From assembly GCF_014190935.1 (NCBI RefSeq), contig NZ_JACHVV010000003.1, positions 806,001-870,000 of the forward strand: a stretch of 64,000 bases of DNA, read 5' to 3'. Each line of letters opens with the position of its first letter. Positions within the stretch are counted from its first letter, which is position 1. Position numbers and translations under genes: made by a program. This DNA is from Chryseomonas sp014190935. GTDB taxonomy: Bacteria > Pseudomonadota > Gammaproteobacteria > Pseudomonadales > Pseudomonadaceae. The notes beneath the pieces were generated by a model. That model made no database searches, was not told the DNA's origin, and worked only from the letters and a program-made list of their open reading frames with translations. Of this stretch, positions 36,215 through 44,306 are shown piece after piece.

Positions 36215-38122
36215 TTAGGTCACGGACCCCGCCGGACGGCTGAGGAGTTCGCGTAGGCGGTCCTTGTCTTCGGAGCTCAGTTCGCTCTGTCGCGCCTTGC
36301 GTAGGAGTTGCTCCAGCGAGCGATCACGCTGGCTGGCGGCTAACCTCGTTATGGTGTCGAAAAACTGTTGTTCAAGGTTGTCGCCGGCAATCAGCCACTC
36401 TTTTTCCGCCAAGGCGCGCAGCAGTCGGCCCTGTTCGGTGCCGTGCCAGCGGGCGATGAGCGCTAAGGTGCTCTGTCCCGGTTTCTTCTGCAGCGCCTCG
36501 ACTAGGGCGACCAGCAGCTGGGCGTACTGATCGCTTTCCTCGGCCAGGTTGCGGGCGTCCTGTACCGCCTGGGCCAGCGTCGGGTGATGCAGCAGGCTGC
36601 GTAGCGCGGCCAGCACCGGCGTCTCCACCTTGACCGGTGGCTGGCGCGGGATGCGCTCGCCGCCGCCCTTGCCGTTGAAATCCTTTTTCCAGCCCTTGCC
36701 GTCGCGTCCGCCCTTGCCCTCGCGGCGTGGCGTCCACTGCTGCTGCGCCGGCGCTTCCTCGGCATGGGCGTAGGCGTAGTCGCCATAGTCCATAGGTGGC
36801 GCATCCTGCGCCGGTGCGGACGGTGCCAGCTGGCTCAGGGCGTCGTTGCCGAGACCGGTGAGCTCGCTCAGGCGCTGGCGCATCAGCAGGCGCAAGTTGT
36901 TACCGGGAATCTTCTCGATCAGCGGCGCCGCCAGGGTGGCCAGGTGCGCCTTGCCTTCCAGGGTGGCCGGGTCCGCTTCGATCATCAGTTGCTGGAAGAA
37001 ATACTCGGCCAGGGGCTGGGCCTGCTGGACGAAGCGCGCCTGGAAGGCATCCGCCCCCTCGGCGCGCACCAGGGTGTCGGGGTCCTCGCCCTCGGGCAGG
37101 AACAGGAAGCGCACCCGGAAGCCGTCCTTGAGCACCGGCAGGGCCGATTCCAGGGCGCGCCAGGCGGCGCTGCGGCCGGCCTGGTCGCCGTCGAAGCAGA
37201 ACAGGATGCTCGGCACGATGCGGAACAACCGCTTGATGTGCTCTTCGCTGGTGGCGGTGCCCAGGGTGGCCACGGCATTGCGGATACCCTGCTGAGCCAG
37301 GGCGATGACGTCCATGTAGCCTTCCACGACAAGGATCTCGTCCAGGTCGCGGTTGTGCTTGCGTGCCTCGAACAGGCCGTAGAGCTCCTGGCCCTTGTGG
37401 AAGACCGGGGTTTCCGGGGAGTTGAGGTACTTGGGCTTGTCGTCGCCCAGCACCCGACCACCAAAGGCGATCACCCGGCCCCGGCTGTCGCGGATCGGGA
37501 AGATCACCCGGTCGCGAAAGCGATCGTAACGCTTGCCGCTCTCGGCGTTTTCTACCAGCAGGCCGGCATCGAGCATGGCCTTCTGCTGCAGGTCGTCGCC
37601 ACCCAGGTGCTTGCCCAAGTTGTCCCAGCCCGGCGGGGCGAAGCCCAGGCCGAAATCGCGGGCGATCTCGCCGGTGAGGCCGCGCTTCTTCAGGTAGTCC
37701 ACCGCCGCCTGGCGCTTGGGATGGTTGCGCAGCGCCAGGCGATAGAATTCGGCGGCCGCGGCCAGCAGCGGATAGAGCGGCGAGTCCGTGGGTTGCCGTG
37801 GCTTGCGCCGGCCACCGCTTTCCTCGCGCGGCACGTCCACGCCGGCCTTTTTGGCCAGCTCCTCGACCGCCTCGGGAAATTCGAGGTTATCGTGGTCCAT
37901 GATGAAGCCCAGGGCGTTGCCGCCGGCGCCGCAGCCGAAGCAGTAGTAGAACTGCTTGTCGGGGCTGACGCTGAAGGAGGGCGTCTTCTCGTTATGGAAG
38001 GGGCAGCAGGCCATCCAGTTTTTGCCGGCCTTCTTGAGCTTCACCCGTGCGCCCACCACTTCGACGATGTCGGTGCGGTTGAGCAGGTCGTCGATGAAGC
38101 CTTGCGGGATGAGTCCGGCCAT
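36215..38122 (-). CDS. dnaG: DNA primase DnaG
   Basis: The product is 635 residues. It makes RNA primers at the replication fork. Domains in order: CHC2 zinc finger (about 37-65; CCPFHNEKTPSFSVSP ... FYYCFGCGAGG), the Toprim catalytic core (about 255-345; EILVVEGYMDVIAL with the metal-binding Glu and FCFDGDQAGR with the Asp pair), a low-complexity Gly/Lys linker (about 455-500), and the C-terminal DnaB-binding domain. It lies between rpsU and rpoD on the same strand, downstream of an attenuating hairpin, as in other gamma-proteobacteria. Confidence 0.98.
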   Translation of the reverse strand: MAGLIPQGFIDDLLNRTDIVEVVGARVKLKKAGKNWMACCPFHNEKTPSFSVSPDKQFYYCFGCGAGGNALGFIMDHDNLEFPEAVEELAKKAGVDVPREESGGRRKPRQPTDSPLYPLLAAAAEFYRLALRNHPKRQAAVDYLKKRGLTGEIARDFGLGFAPPGWDNLGKHLGGDDLQQKAMLDAGLLVENAESGKRYDRFRDRVIFPIRDSRGRVIAFGGRVLGDDKPKYLNSPETPVFHKGQELYGLFEARKHNRDLDEILVVEGYMDVIALAQQGIRNAVATLGTATSEEHIKRLFRIVPSILFCFDGDQAGRSAAWRALESALPVLKDGFRVRFLFLPEGEDPDTLVRAEGADAFQARFVQQAQPLAEYFFQQLMIEADPATLEGKAHLATLAAPLIEKIPGNNLRLLMRQRLSELTGLGNDALSQLAPSAPAQDAPPMDYGDYAYAHAEEAPAQQQWTPRREGKGGRDGKGWKKDFNGKGGGERIPRQPPVKVETPVLAALRSLLHHPTLAQAVQDARNLAEESDQYAQLLVALVEALQKKPGQSTLALIARWHGTEQGRLLRALAEKEWLIAGDNLEQQFFDTITRLAASQRDRSLEQLLRKARQSELSSEDKDRLRELLSRPAGSVT

Positions 38123-38233
38123 GGTCAGCGTCTGGATAGAGGAGCGAAGAGCGGAGGGTGGGGCAGGCCAAATGGCCAGAAGGAGAGTCTAGCGCCAGAG
38201 GGCGCCAGGGCGAAGCGGGAAGGCCAGAAACAG

Positions 38234-38258
38234 ACAACCCGACCAGAGGTCGGGTTGT
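38234..38258 (-). terminator. rpsU-dnaG intergenic hairpin
   Basis: ACAACCCGACC pairs perfectly with GGTCGGGTTGT around a three-base loop, 28 bases after rpsU. On the minus strand it is followed by CTGTTTCT, a weak T-tract. A leaky terminator at this spot lowers dnaG relative to rpsU in other gamma-proteobacteria. Confidence 0.75.
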
Positions 38259-38285
38259 TTGATGACGCCAGAGGAGCGCTGTAAC

Positions 38286-38501
38286 TCAGTACAGACGCTC
38301 GCGACGGCGCTGCTCGCGCTGTACTTTCTTGGCGTGGCGCTTGACCGCGGCGGCAGCTTTACGCTTGCGCTCGGCGGTGGGCTTTTCGTAGAACTCGCGG
38401 CTACGAACTTCGGCCAGTACACCGGCCTTCTCGCAGGAACGCTTGAAACGACGCAGCGCTACGTCGAAGGGTTCGTTTTCTTTGACTTTGACGTTGGGCA
38501 T
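38286..38501 (-). CDS. rpsU: Ribosomal protein bS21
   Basis: The product is 71 residues with the near-invariant start MPNVKVKENEPFDVALRRFK and a very basic C-terminus (RKRKAAAAVKRHAKKVQREQ). It binds the 30S platform near the anti-Shine-Dalgarno region and aids initiation. It is first in the rpsU-dnaG-rpoD unit and is followed by a partial terminator. tsaD diverges from it, the classic arrangement. Confidence 0.98.
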   Translation of the reverse strand: MPNVKVKENEPFDVALRRFKRSCEKAGVLAEVRSREFYEKPTAERKRKAAAAVKRHAKKVQREQRRRERLY

Positions 38502-38706
38502 CCAGGTCGTACCTTCAAATTTACCGAGGTTTAATCCAACGCTAGCGGCAAAAGGGCACGGGAAGCGTCGGTTTTTAAGGGTTGCGGATAGTAACGCTTC
38601 AACTGCCCTGCTGCCAACCCCCGGCGGACGAAAAGCGCTGGCCGGTGCTGGAAGCGGCGCTTATCATGCGCAGCCTGACATTCTATACCCTCGAAGGCTT
38701 ATCTCC

Positions 38707-39732
38707 ATGCGTGTTCTGGGACTGGAAACGTCCTGCGATGAAACCGGCGTCGCCCTCTACGACAGCGAGCGTGGCCTGCTGGCCGATGCGCTGTTCAGCC
38801 AGATTGATCTGCACCGCGTCTACGGTGGCGTGGTACCGGAGCTGGCCTCGCGCGATCACGTCAAGCGCATGCTGCCGCTGATCCGCGAAGTGCTGGACGA
38901 GGCGGGCAGCCGTCCCGCGGACGTGGACGCCATCGCCTATACCGCCGGCCCCGGCCTGGTCGGCGCCCTGCTAGTGGGCGCGGCCTGCGCCCAGGCGCTG
39001 GCGCTGGCCTGGGGCGTGCCTGCCCTGGGCGTCCACCATATGGAAGGTCATCTGCTGGCGCCCATGCTCGAAGAGCAGCCGCCGCAATTCCCCTTCGTCG
39101 CCCTGCTGGTGTCCGGTGGCCATACCCAGCTGGTGCAGGTCGATGGCATCGGTCGCTACAGCGTGCTGGGCGAATCCCTGGACGATGCCGCCGGCGAGGC
39201 CTTCGACAAGACCGCCAAGCTGCTGGGCCTGAGCTATCCCGGTGGACCGGAGATCGCCCGCGTGGGCGAGCGTGGCGTCGTGGGGCGGTTCGTCTTTCCG
39301 CGACCCATGACCGATCGGCCCGGCCTGGACTTCAGCTTCAGCGGCCTCAAGACCTTTACCCTCACCACCTGGCAACGCTGCCGGGCGGCCGGTGACGACA
39401 GCGAGCAGACCCGTTGCGACATCGCCCTGGCCTTCCAGACGGCGGTGGTCGAGACCCTGGCGATCAAGTGCAAGCGCGCGCTGAAGCAGACCGGGCTCAA
39501 GTCGCTGGTGATCGCCGGTGGCGTCAGTGCCAACCAGGCGCTGCGCCAGAACCTGGAGCAGATGCTCGGCGAGCTGGGCGGCCAGGTCTTCTATGCGCGG
39601 CCGCGCTTTTGCACCGACAACGGCGCCATGATCGCCTATGCCGGTTGCCAGCGCCTGCTGGCCGGCCAGCAGGAAGGTCCGGCCATCGCGGTCAAGGCAC
39701 GCTGGCCCATGGAGCAGCTGGCGGCGCTCTGA
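38707..39732 (+). CDS. tsaD: TsaD, tRNA t6A threonylcarbamoyltransferase
   Basis: The product is 341 residues. With TsaB and TsaE it transfers the threonylcarbamoyl group to A37 of ANN-decoding tRNAs. The start MRVLGLETSCDETGVALYD is diagnostic. Metal-binding His111 and His115 (HHMEGH) have the same numbering as in E. coli. The ATP-binding LVSGGHTQLV and IAGGVSANQALR are present. The frame is open far upstream, but ATG 38707 matches the family start. It diverges from rpsU and converges on plsY. Confidence 0.97.
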   Translation: MRVLGLETSCDETGVALYDSERGLLADALFSQIDLHRVYGGVVPELASRDHVKRMLPLIREVLDEAGSRPADVDAIAYTAGPGLVGALLVGAACAQALALAWGVPALGVHHMEGHLLAPMLEEQPPQFPFVALLVSGGHTQLVQVDGIGRYSVLGESLDDAAGEAFDKTAKLLGLSYPGGPEIARVGERGVVGRFVFPRPMTDRPGLDFSFSGLKTFTLTTWQRCRAAGDDSEQTRCDIALAFQTAVVETLAIKCKRALKQTGLKSLVIAGGVSANQALRQNLEQMLGELGGQVFYARPRFCTDNGAMIAYAGCQRLLAGQQEGPAIAVKARWPMEQLAAL

Positions 39733-39777
39733 GACGGGCGGAGGGCGTGGCTGGGTAATTCCCGGGCGGCGCCAGGA

Positions 39778-40347
39778 TCAAAAATGACGCTCGGTGCCCT
39801 GGCGCAGGGCGCGCAGGTTGTGCCGGTGGCGAATCAGGATGAGCAAGGCGAGCAGCAGCATCGGCGGCAGCAGGTCCGGACGTTGCCAGGCGAACAGCGG
39901 CAGGATGCCGAGCACGGCGACCAGCGATGCCAGGGAGGCGATCCTCAGGCTGGCGAACACCGCAGCCCAGAGCACCAGCCCCAGCAGGGCCGCCGGCGGA
40001 TAGAGGCCGAGCAGCAGCCCGGCCGCGGTGGCGACGCCCTTGCCACCGCGGAAATGGAAGTACAGCGGATAGAGATGGCCGACCACGGCGGCCAGCCCGA
40101 TCCAGGCCTGCTGCAGGGGCGACAGTCCCAGCTGCTGGGCGATGAGCACGGGAATCAGGCTCTTGCTCAGGTCACCGGCGAGGGTCAGCAGCGCCAGCTT
40201 GCGTCCGGCCAGACGCAGCATGTTGCTGGCGCCGGGATTGCCGGAGCCGTCGTGACGCGGATCGCGGGTGCCGAACAGGCGACTGAGCAGCACGGCGAAG
40301 GACAGCGAGCCCAGCAGATAGGCCAGCAGGAGCAGCAGCCAGAACAT
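39778..40347 (-). CDS. plsY: Glycerol-3-phosphate acyltransferase PlsY
   Basis: The product is 189 residues with five to six membrane helices. It transfers acyl groups from acyl-phosphate to glycerol-3-phosphate, the first step of phospholipid synthesis in the inner membrane. The three conserved cytoplasmic motifs are seen: DPRHDGSGNPGASNMLRL (about 29-46), HLYPLYFHFRGGKGVATAAG (about 92-111), and IRHRHNLRALRQGTE near the end. ATG 40347 is chosen because it begins at the first membrane helix and GGAA precedes it. It diverges from folB. Confidence 0.95.
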   Translation of the reverse strand: MFWLLLLLAYLLGSLSFAVLLSRLFGTRDPRHDGSGNPGASNMLRLAGRKLALLTLAGDLSKSLIPVLIAQQLGLSPLQQAWIGLAAVVGHLYPLYFHFRGGKGVATAAGLLLGLYPPAALLGLVLWAAVFASLRIASLASLVAVLGILPLFAWQRPDLLPPMLLLALLILIRHRHNLRALRQGTERHF

Positions 40348-40457
40348 GGTAGGGTTCCGCGCCAGGAGAAGGCTCGATTCTACCGACAGCCCGCCGCCCG
40401 ACGATAGGCCGGTGGTGACGATCAAACAGAGCACGGCAAAGGTGCGAGGCAAAGGCA

Positions 40458-40811
40458 GTGGACAAGGTTTTCATCGAGGGACTCGAGGTCGACACCGTGA
40501 TAGGGGTGTATGACTGGGAGCGTGACATCCGCCAGTGCCTGCGCATCGATCTCACCATGGGCTGGGATATCCGCGCGGCGGCGGCGAACGACGAACTCGA
40601 ACACACCCTGAATTATGCGGCGGTGGCCGAGCGCATCACCGCCTTCGCCCACGAGACCGCCTTCGAGCTGGTGGAGACCTTTGCCGAGCGCCTGGCCGCC
40701 CTGTTGCAGGCGGAATTCAAGCTGCCCTGGCTGCGCCTGCGCATCACCAAGCCGGGCGCGGTGCCGACCGCTCGCGGTGTGGGCGTGGAGATCGAGCGGG
40801 GGCAGGCGTGA
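40458..40811 (+). CDS. folB: Dihydroneopterin aldolase FolB
   Basis: The product is 117 residues and starts at GTG with AGGCAAAGG upstream. It converts dihydroneopterin to 6-hydroxymethyl-dihydropterin and glycolaldehyde in folate synthesis. The family start MDKVFIEGLEVDTVIGVYDWER contains the conserved Tyr and Glu; LNYAAVAERI and LRITKPGAV, with the catalytic Lys, follow. The stop overlaps the GTG of folK (GTGA), so the next enzyme of the pathway is translationally coupled. Confidence 0.95.
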   Translation: MDKVFIEGLEVDTVIGVYDWERDIRQCLRIDLTMGWDIRAAAANDELEHTLNYAAVAERITAFAHETAFELVETFAERLAALLQAEFKLPWLRLRITKPGAVPTARGVGVEIERGQA

Positions 40812-41341
40812 CCCGGGTCCATCTGGGGCTGGGCAGCAATATCCAGCGCGAGCAGCACCTGGGCATGGCCCTGGACGAGCTTGCGACGCTGCTGACCGAC
40901 ATGCAGTGCTCGCCGGTCTTCGAAAGCGAGGCGGTGGGTATCCGCAGTGCGCCCTTCTTCAATCTGGTGGTGGCGGGTGACACCAACCTCGACCCTGCGG
41001 CCCTGAGCCAGAGACTCAAGGCCATCGAAACCCGCAGCGGTCGCTATGCGCCGGATCGCCAGGGCCTGCCGCTGGACATCGACATCCTGCTGCATGGCGA
41101 CCTGACCGGCGAGTTCGCCGGCCTGACCTTGCCGCGCGCCGAGATCCTGCGCAACGCCTTCGTGCTCTGGCCGCTGGCCCTGTTGGCCGGCGAGCGGCGG
41201 CATCCGGACAACGGCCGCCGGCTCGATGAGCTGTGGCAAGAGATGCGCGGCCAGACCACCCAGGTGCTGCGGCCGGTGGCTTTCAGCTGGAAGGGTATGG
41301 AACTGACGCCAGACGCGTTGCTGGGCGCCGATCGGGTATAG
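40808..41341 (+). CDS. folK: HPPK, 6-hydroxymethyl-dihydropterin pyrophosphokinase
   Basis: The product is 177 residues, starting at GTG inside the folB stop. It transfers pyrophosphate from ATP to the FolB product. Visible are VHLGLGSNIQREQHL at the N-terminus, FFNLVVAGDT, and the metal-binding DIDILLHGD. The pterin-pocket region RSGRYAPDRQGLPLDIDI fits. Pseudomonads may carry a second folK near panB, so this could be one of two paralogues. A REP-like cluster lies downstream. Confidence 0.93.
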   Translation: MTRVHLGLGSNIQREQHLGMALDELATLLTDMQCSPVFESEAVGIRSAPFFNLVVAGDTNLDPAALSQRLKAIETRSGRYAPDRQGLPLDIDILLHGDLTGEFAGLTLPRAEILRNAFVLWPLALLAGERRHPDNGRRLDELWQEMRGQTTQVLRPVAFSWKGMELTPDALLGADRV

Positions 41342-41350
41342 CGCGGCGGT

Positions 41351-41550
41351 CGTTGGGCTTCGCTGCGCTCAACCCAACCTACGGGAGCTCTTCCCCCCTC
41401 TCCCTTTGGGAGAGGGCTGGGGTGAGGGTACGCCTCGCGAAGACCCCCCAGTGGAAAAGGCTGCGCCGTTTTCCACGCTACGGCTCTAGCACAGGCTTCG
41501 CTTAGCTCGGACAACCCCCCTCTCCCTCGGGGAGAGGGTTGGGGTGAGGG
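41351..41550. repeat. REP-like repeat cluster between folK and cca
   Basis: Four units lie in 200 bases. A GTTGGGCTTCGCTGCGCTCA..CCAACCTAC palindrome is at 41351-41384. CCCTCTCCC-type units are at 41396-41428 and 41518-41550, nearly identical to each other and ending GGGGTGAGGG. A 35-base unit at 41449-41483 is the exact reverse complement of 10528-10562 and has a GTGGAAAA/TTTTCCAC stem. No protein-coding sequence is seen here. The cluster fills the gap between the convergent folK and cca genes and may serve as terminator hairpins. Confidence 0.8.
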
Positions 41551-41587
41551 CGATTGGGAGGAGCTGCGCAGCGCTCAAATCAACCTA

Positions 41588-42712
41588 CTAAAGCTGCGCC
41601 AAGGCGTCGATGCGGGCCTGTTTGAGCGCCTCGCCCAGGGCCGCGCCCTTGAAGCCCTGGGCGACCAGGGGTTGGACTTGCACGCCACGCAACACCTCGG
41701 CCGCCTCGCGCAGCAAGGCCAGCGGTGGCTCGCCCTCGGCGGTCCTCACCGCCGCCGCACAGGCGCAGGCCTGGAGGAATTCCTCGAAGCGCGCCGGGCG
41801 GCGTAGCACATCGAAACCCTGCAGCAGCTCGAACCAGGCCTCCGGCGTCAGCTGCCGGGCCTGCAGGGCCGTGGGCCAATGACGTACCAGCAGCAATGCC
41901 AATTCGGCCGGGTCACGCGGAACCTTGAGGCGGGCGTTGACGGCCGCGTGCTGTGCTTCCGGTACGTCCAGCAACAGGCAGGCCCAGCGCACGTTCAGCG
42001 AGGCCTGGACCTCGGCGCTCTGGCGCAGGGTGGCATAGATCCGGGCACCCGGCTCGGGCTGCTCGTTGGCGAATCCTGCAGCTACCTCCGGCAGCAGCGC
42101 AGCCAGGGCGCCACAGTCGTGCAGCACCCGGATGAAGACATCGGGCCGCTCTTCGAGCAGGGCGCGCGAGATTTCCTTCCATAACCGCTCGGCGGTCAAG
42201 GCATCCAGCTCGCCGCTGGCGACCATCTCCTGCATCAGCAGCAGCGTTTCGGGCGCCACCTGGAAACCCAGGCTGCAATAGCGGGCGGCGAAACGGGCGA
42301 CCCGCAGCACGCGCAGCGGATCTTCGGCGAAGGCGGGCGAGACGTGGCGCAACAGGCGCGCCTGGAGATCCGCGCGTCCGCCATAAGGGTCTATGACCTG
42401 GCCATCGTCGTCTTCGGCCATGGCATTGACGGTGAGGTCGCGGCGGATCAGATCCTGTTCCAGGGTGACGTCGGGCGCGGCGTGAAAGGTGAAGCCGCCA
42501 TAGCCGCGCCCGCTCTTGCGTTCGGTACGGGCAAGGGCGTATTCCTCGCCGGTCTGGGGATGCAGGAACACCGGGAAGTCGGCGCCCACAGGGCGATAAC
42601 CCTGGGCAGCCAGGGCTTCGGCGGTGGCGCCTACCACGACCCAGTCGACTTCGGTCACCGGCCGGCCGAGCAGGCGATCGCGCACGGCGCCGCCCACCTT
42701 GTAGATTTGCAT
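41588..42712 (-). CDS. cca: CCA-adding tRNA nucleotidyltransferase, degenerate HD region
   Basis: The product is 374 residues, shorter than the roughly 410 of E. coli. It adds or repairs the tRNA 3' CCA. The class II nucleotidyltransferase head is intact: YKVGGAVRDRLLG, metal-binding Glu21 and Asp23 in TEVDWVVVG, RRDLTVNAMAEDDDG, and DPLRVLRVARFAAR. In E. coli the C-terminal part carries an HD phosphohydrolase site; here the matching stretches read YATLRQSAEV and CLLLDVPEA, with no HD pair, and the region is shortened. Polymerase activity should be kept and the phosphatase activity lost. Its ribosome-binding site lies within the terminator of the upstream gene. Confidence 0.93.
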   Translation of the reverse strand: MQIYKVGGAVRDRLLGRPVTEVDWVVVGATAEALAAQGYRPVGADFPVFLHPQTGEEYALARTERKSGRGYGGFTFHAAPDVTLEQDLIRRDLTVNAMAEDDDGQVIDPYGGRADLQARLLRHVSPAFAEDPLRVLRVARFAARYCSLGFQVAPETLLLMQEMVASGELDALTAERLWKEISRALLEERPDVFIRVLHDCGALAALLPEVAAGFANEQPEPGARIYATLRQSAEVQASLNVRWACLLLDVPEAQHAAVNARLKVPRDPAELALLLVRHWPTALQARQLTPEAWFELLQGFDVLRRPARFEEFLQACACAAAVRTAEGEPPLALLREAAEVLRGVQVQPLVAQGFKGAALGEALKQARIDALAQL

Positions 42713-42714
42713 AG

Positions 42715-42738
42715 AAAAAGACCTCCTTGCGGAGGTCT
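42715..42738 (-). terminator. spoVR terminator whose 3' arm is the cca ribosome-binding site
   Basis: On the minus strand AGACCTCC pairs perfectly with GGAGGTCT around GCAA, followed by TTTTTC and then the cca ATG. The 3' arm includes AAGGAGGT, a perfect Shine-Dalgarno sequence about eight bases from the ATG, so the same bases serve as terminator stem and ribosome-binding site. Confidence 0.8.
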
Positions 42739-42764
42739 AGGATAGCCCGAAAGAACCGCTCGGC

Positions 42765-44306
42765 TCAGATCGGCGAAGCCAGATCCAGCCGCCGGTCATG
42801 GTCGCGGCTCTCGTGGCGGGGCGGAACCTGGAAGCTGTGGGTGACATCTTCGCCCCTCATGCTTTCCAGGCGGATGTCGAACCCCCAGAGCCGGTGCAGG
42901 TGCTTGAGCACCTCGTCCGTGGAGTTGCCCAGCGGCTTGCGGTCATGCTGGAAATGGCGAAGGGTGAGCGAGCGATCGCCACGTCGGTCCACGTTCCAGA
43001 TCTGCACATTGGGCTCGCGATTGCCCAGGTTGTACTGGGCGGCGAGTTGCTCGCGGATCATGCGATAGCCGCCATCGTCGTGGATGGCCGCCACTTCCAG
43101 TTCGTCGCGCTGGTCGTCATCGAGAATGCTGAACAGCTTGAGGTCGCGGATCACCTTGGGCGAGAGGTACTGCAGGATGAAGCTTTCGTCCTTGAAGCTC
43201 TTCATGGCGAAGGTGACGGTGGCCAGCCAGTCGCTACCGGCGATATCAGGAAACCAGCGGCGGTCTTCTTCCGTGGGATCCTCGCAGATGCGGCGGATGT
43301 CGCGGAACATGGCGAAGCCCAGGGTGTAGGGATTGATGCCGCTGTAGTAGGGGCTGTCGAAGCCCGGCTGATAGATCACTCCGGCGTGGGATTGCAGGAA
43401 TTCGAACATGAAGCCTTCGGTGACCAGGCCCTCGTCGTAGAGATCGTTGAGCAGGGTGTAGTGCCAGAAGGTGGCCCAGCCTTCGTTCATCACCTGGGTT
43501 TGGCGCTGGGGATAGAAGTATTGGGCGATCTTGCGCACGATGCGGATCACCTCGCGCTGCCAGGGCTCCAGCAACGGCGCGTGCTTTTCCACGAAATAGA
43601 GGATGTTTTCCTGGGGCTCGCTGGGGAAGCGCGCTCCTTCGTCATGCAGCTCCTTGCCGGCCATCTTGGGAATGGTCCGCCAGAGGTCGTTGACCTGGCG
43701 CTGCAATTGCTCCTCGCGCTCCTTCTGCCGCTGGCGTTCCTCGGCGGCGGAGATGGGGTAGGGCCGCTTGTAGCGATCCACCCCGTAGTTCATCAGCGCA
43801 TGGCAGGAATCCAGCAGTTCTTCCACGGCATCGATGCCATGGCGTTCTTCGCACTGGGTGATGTACTGCTTGGCAAACACCAGGTAGTCGATGATGGAGC
43901 TGGCATCGGTCCAGGTGCGGAACAGGTAGTTGCCCTTGAAGAAGCTGTTGTGGCCGTAGCAGGCGTGGGCGATCACCAGCGCCTGCATGGTCATGGTGTT
44001 CTCTTCCATGAGGTAGGCGATGCAGGGATCGGAATTGATCACGATCTCGTAGGCCAGCCCCATCTGGCCGCGGCTGTAGTGCTTCTCGGTGTGCAGGAAG
44101 TGCTTGCCGTAGGACCAGTGGTTGTAGCCGATGGGCATGCCGACGGAGGCATAGGCATCCATCATCTGCTCGGCGGTGATCACTTCGATCTGGTTGGGGT
44201 AGGTGTCCAGCGCATAGCGCTTGGCGATCCGGGCGATCTCCCGGTCGTAGGTCTGGATCAGCTCGAAGGTCCATTCCGAGCCGGTGGAGATGGGCTCACG
44301 TTTCAT
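42765..44306 (-). CDS. SpoVR/YcgB family protein
   Basis: The product is 513 residues, the usual length for Gram-negative SpoVR-like proteins. Family stretches include WTFELIQTYDREI, GYNHWSYGKHF, YEIVINSDPCIAYLMEENTMTMQALVIAHACYGHNSFFKGN (conserved His) and QVMNEGWATFWHYTLLNDLYDEG. Its biochemistry is unknown; it is tied to spore cortex in Bacillus and to stress or biofilm regulation in Gram-negatives. The ATG overlaps the yeaH stop by four bases (ATGA), so it is coupled to the prkA-yeaH operon of which it is the last gene. Confidence 0.93.
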   Translation of the reverse strand: MKREPISTGSEWTFELIQTYDREIARIAKRYALDTYPNQIEVITAEQMMDAYASVGMPIGYNHWSYGKHFLHTEKHYSRGQMGLAYEIVINSDPCIAYLMEENTMTMQALVIAHACYGHNSFFKGNYLFRTWTDASSIIDYLVFAKQYITQCEERHGIDAVEELLDSCHALMNYGVDRYKRPYPISAAEERQRQKEREEQLQRQVNDLWRTIPKMAGKELHDEGARFPSEPQENILYFVEKHAPLLEPWQREVIRIVRKIAQYFYPQRQTQVMNEGWATFWHYTLLNDLYDEGLVTEGFMFEFLQSHAGVIYQPGFDSPYYSGINPYTLGFAMFRDIRRICEDPTEEDRRWFPDIAGSDWLATVTFAMKSFKDESFILQYLSPKVIRDLKLFSILDDDQRDELEVAAIHDDGGYRMIREQLAAQYNLGNREPNVQIWNVDRRGDRSLTLRHFQHDRKPLGNSTDEVLKHLHRLWGFDIRLESMRGEDVTHSFQVPPRHESRDHDRRLDLASPI

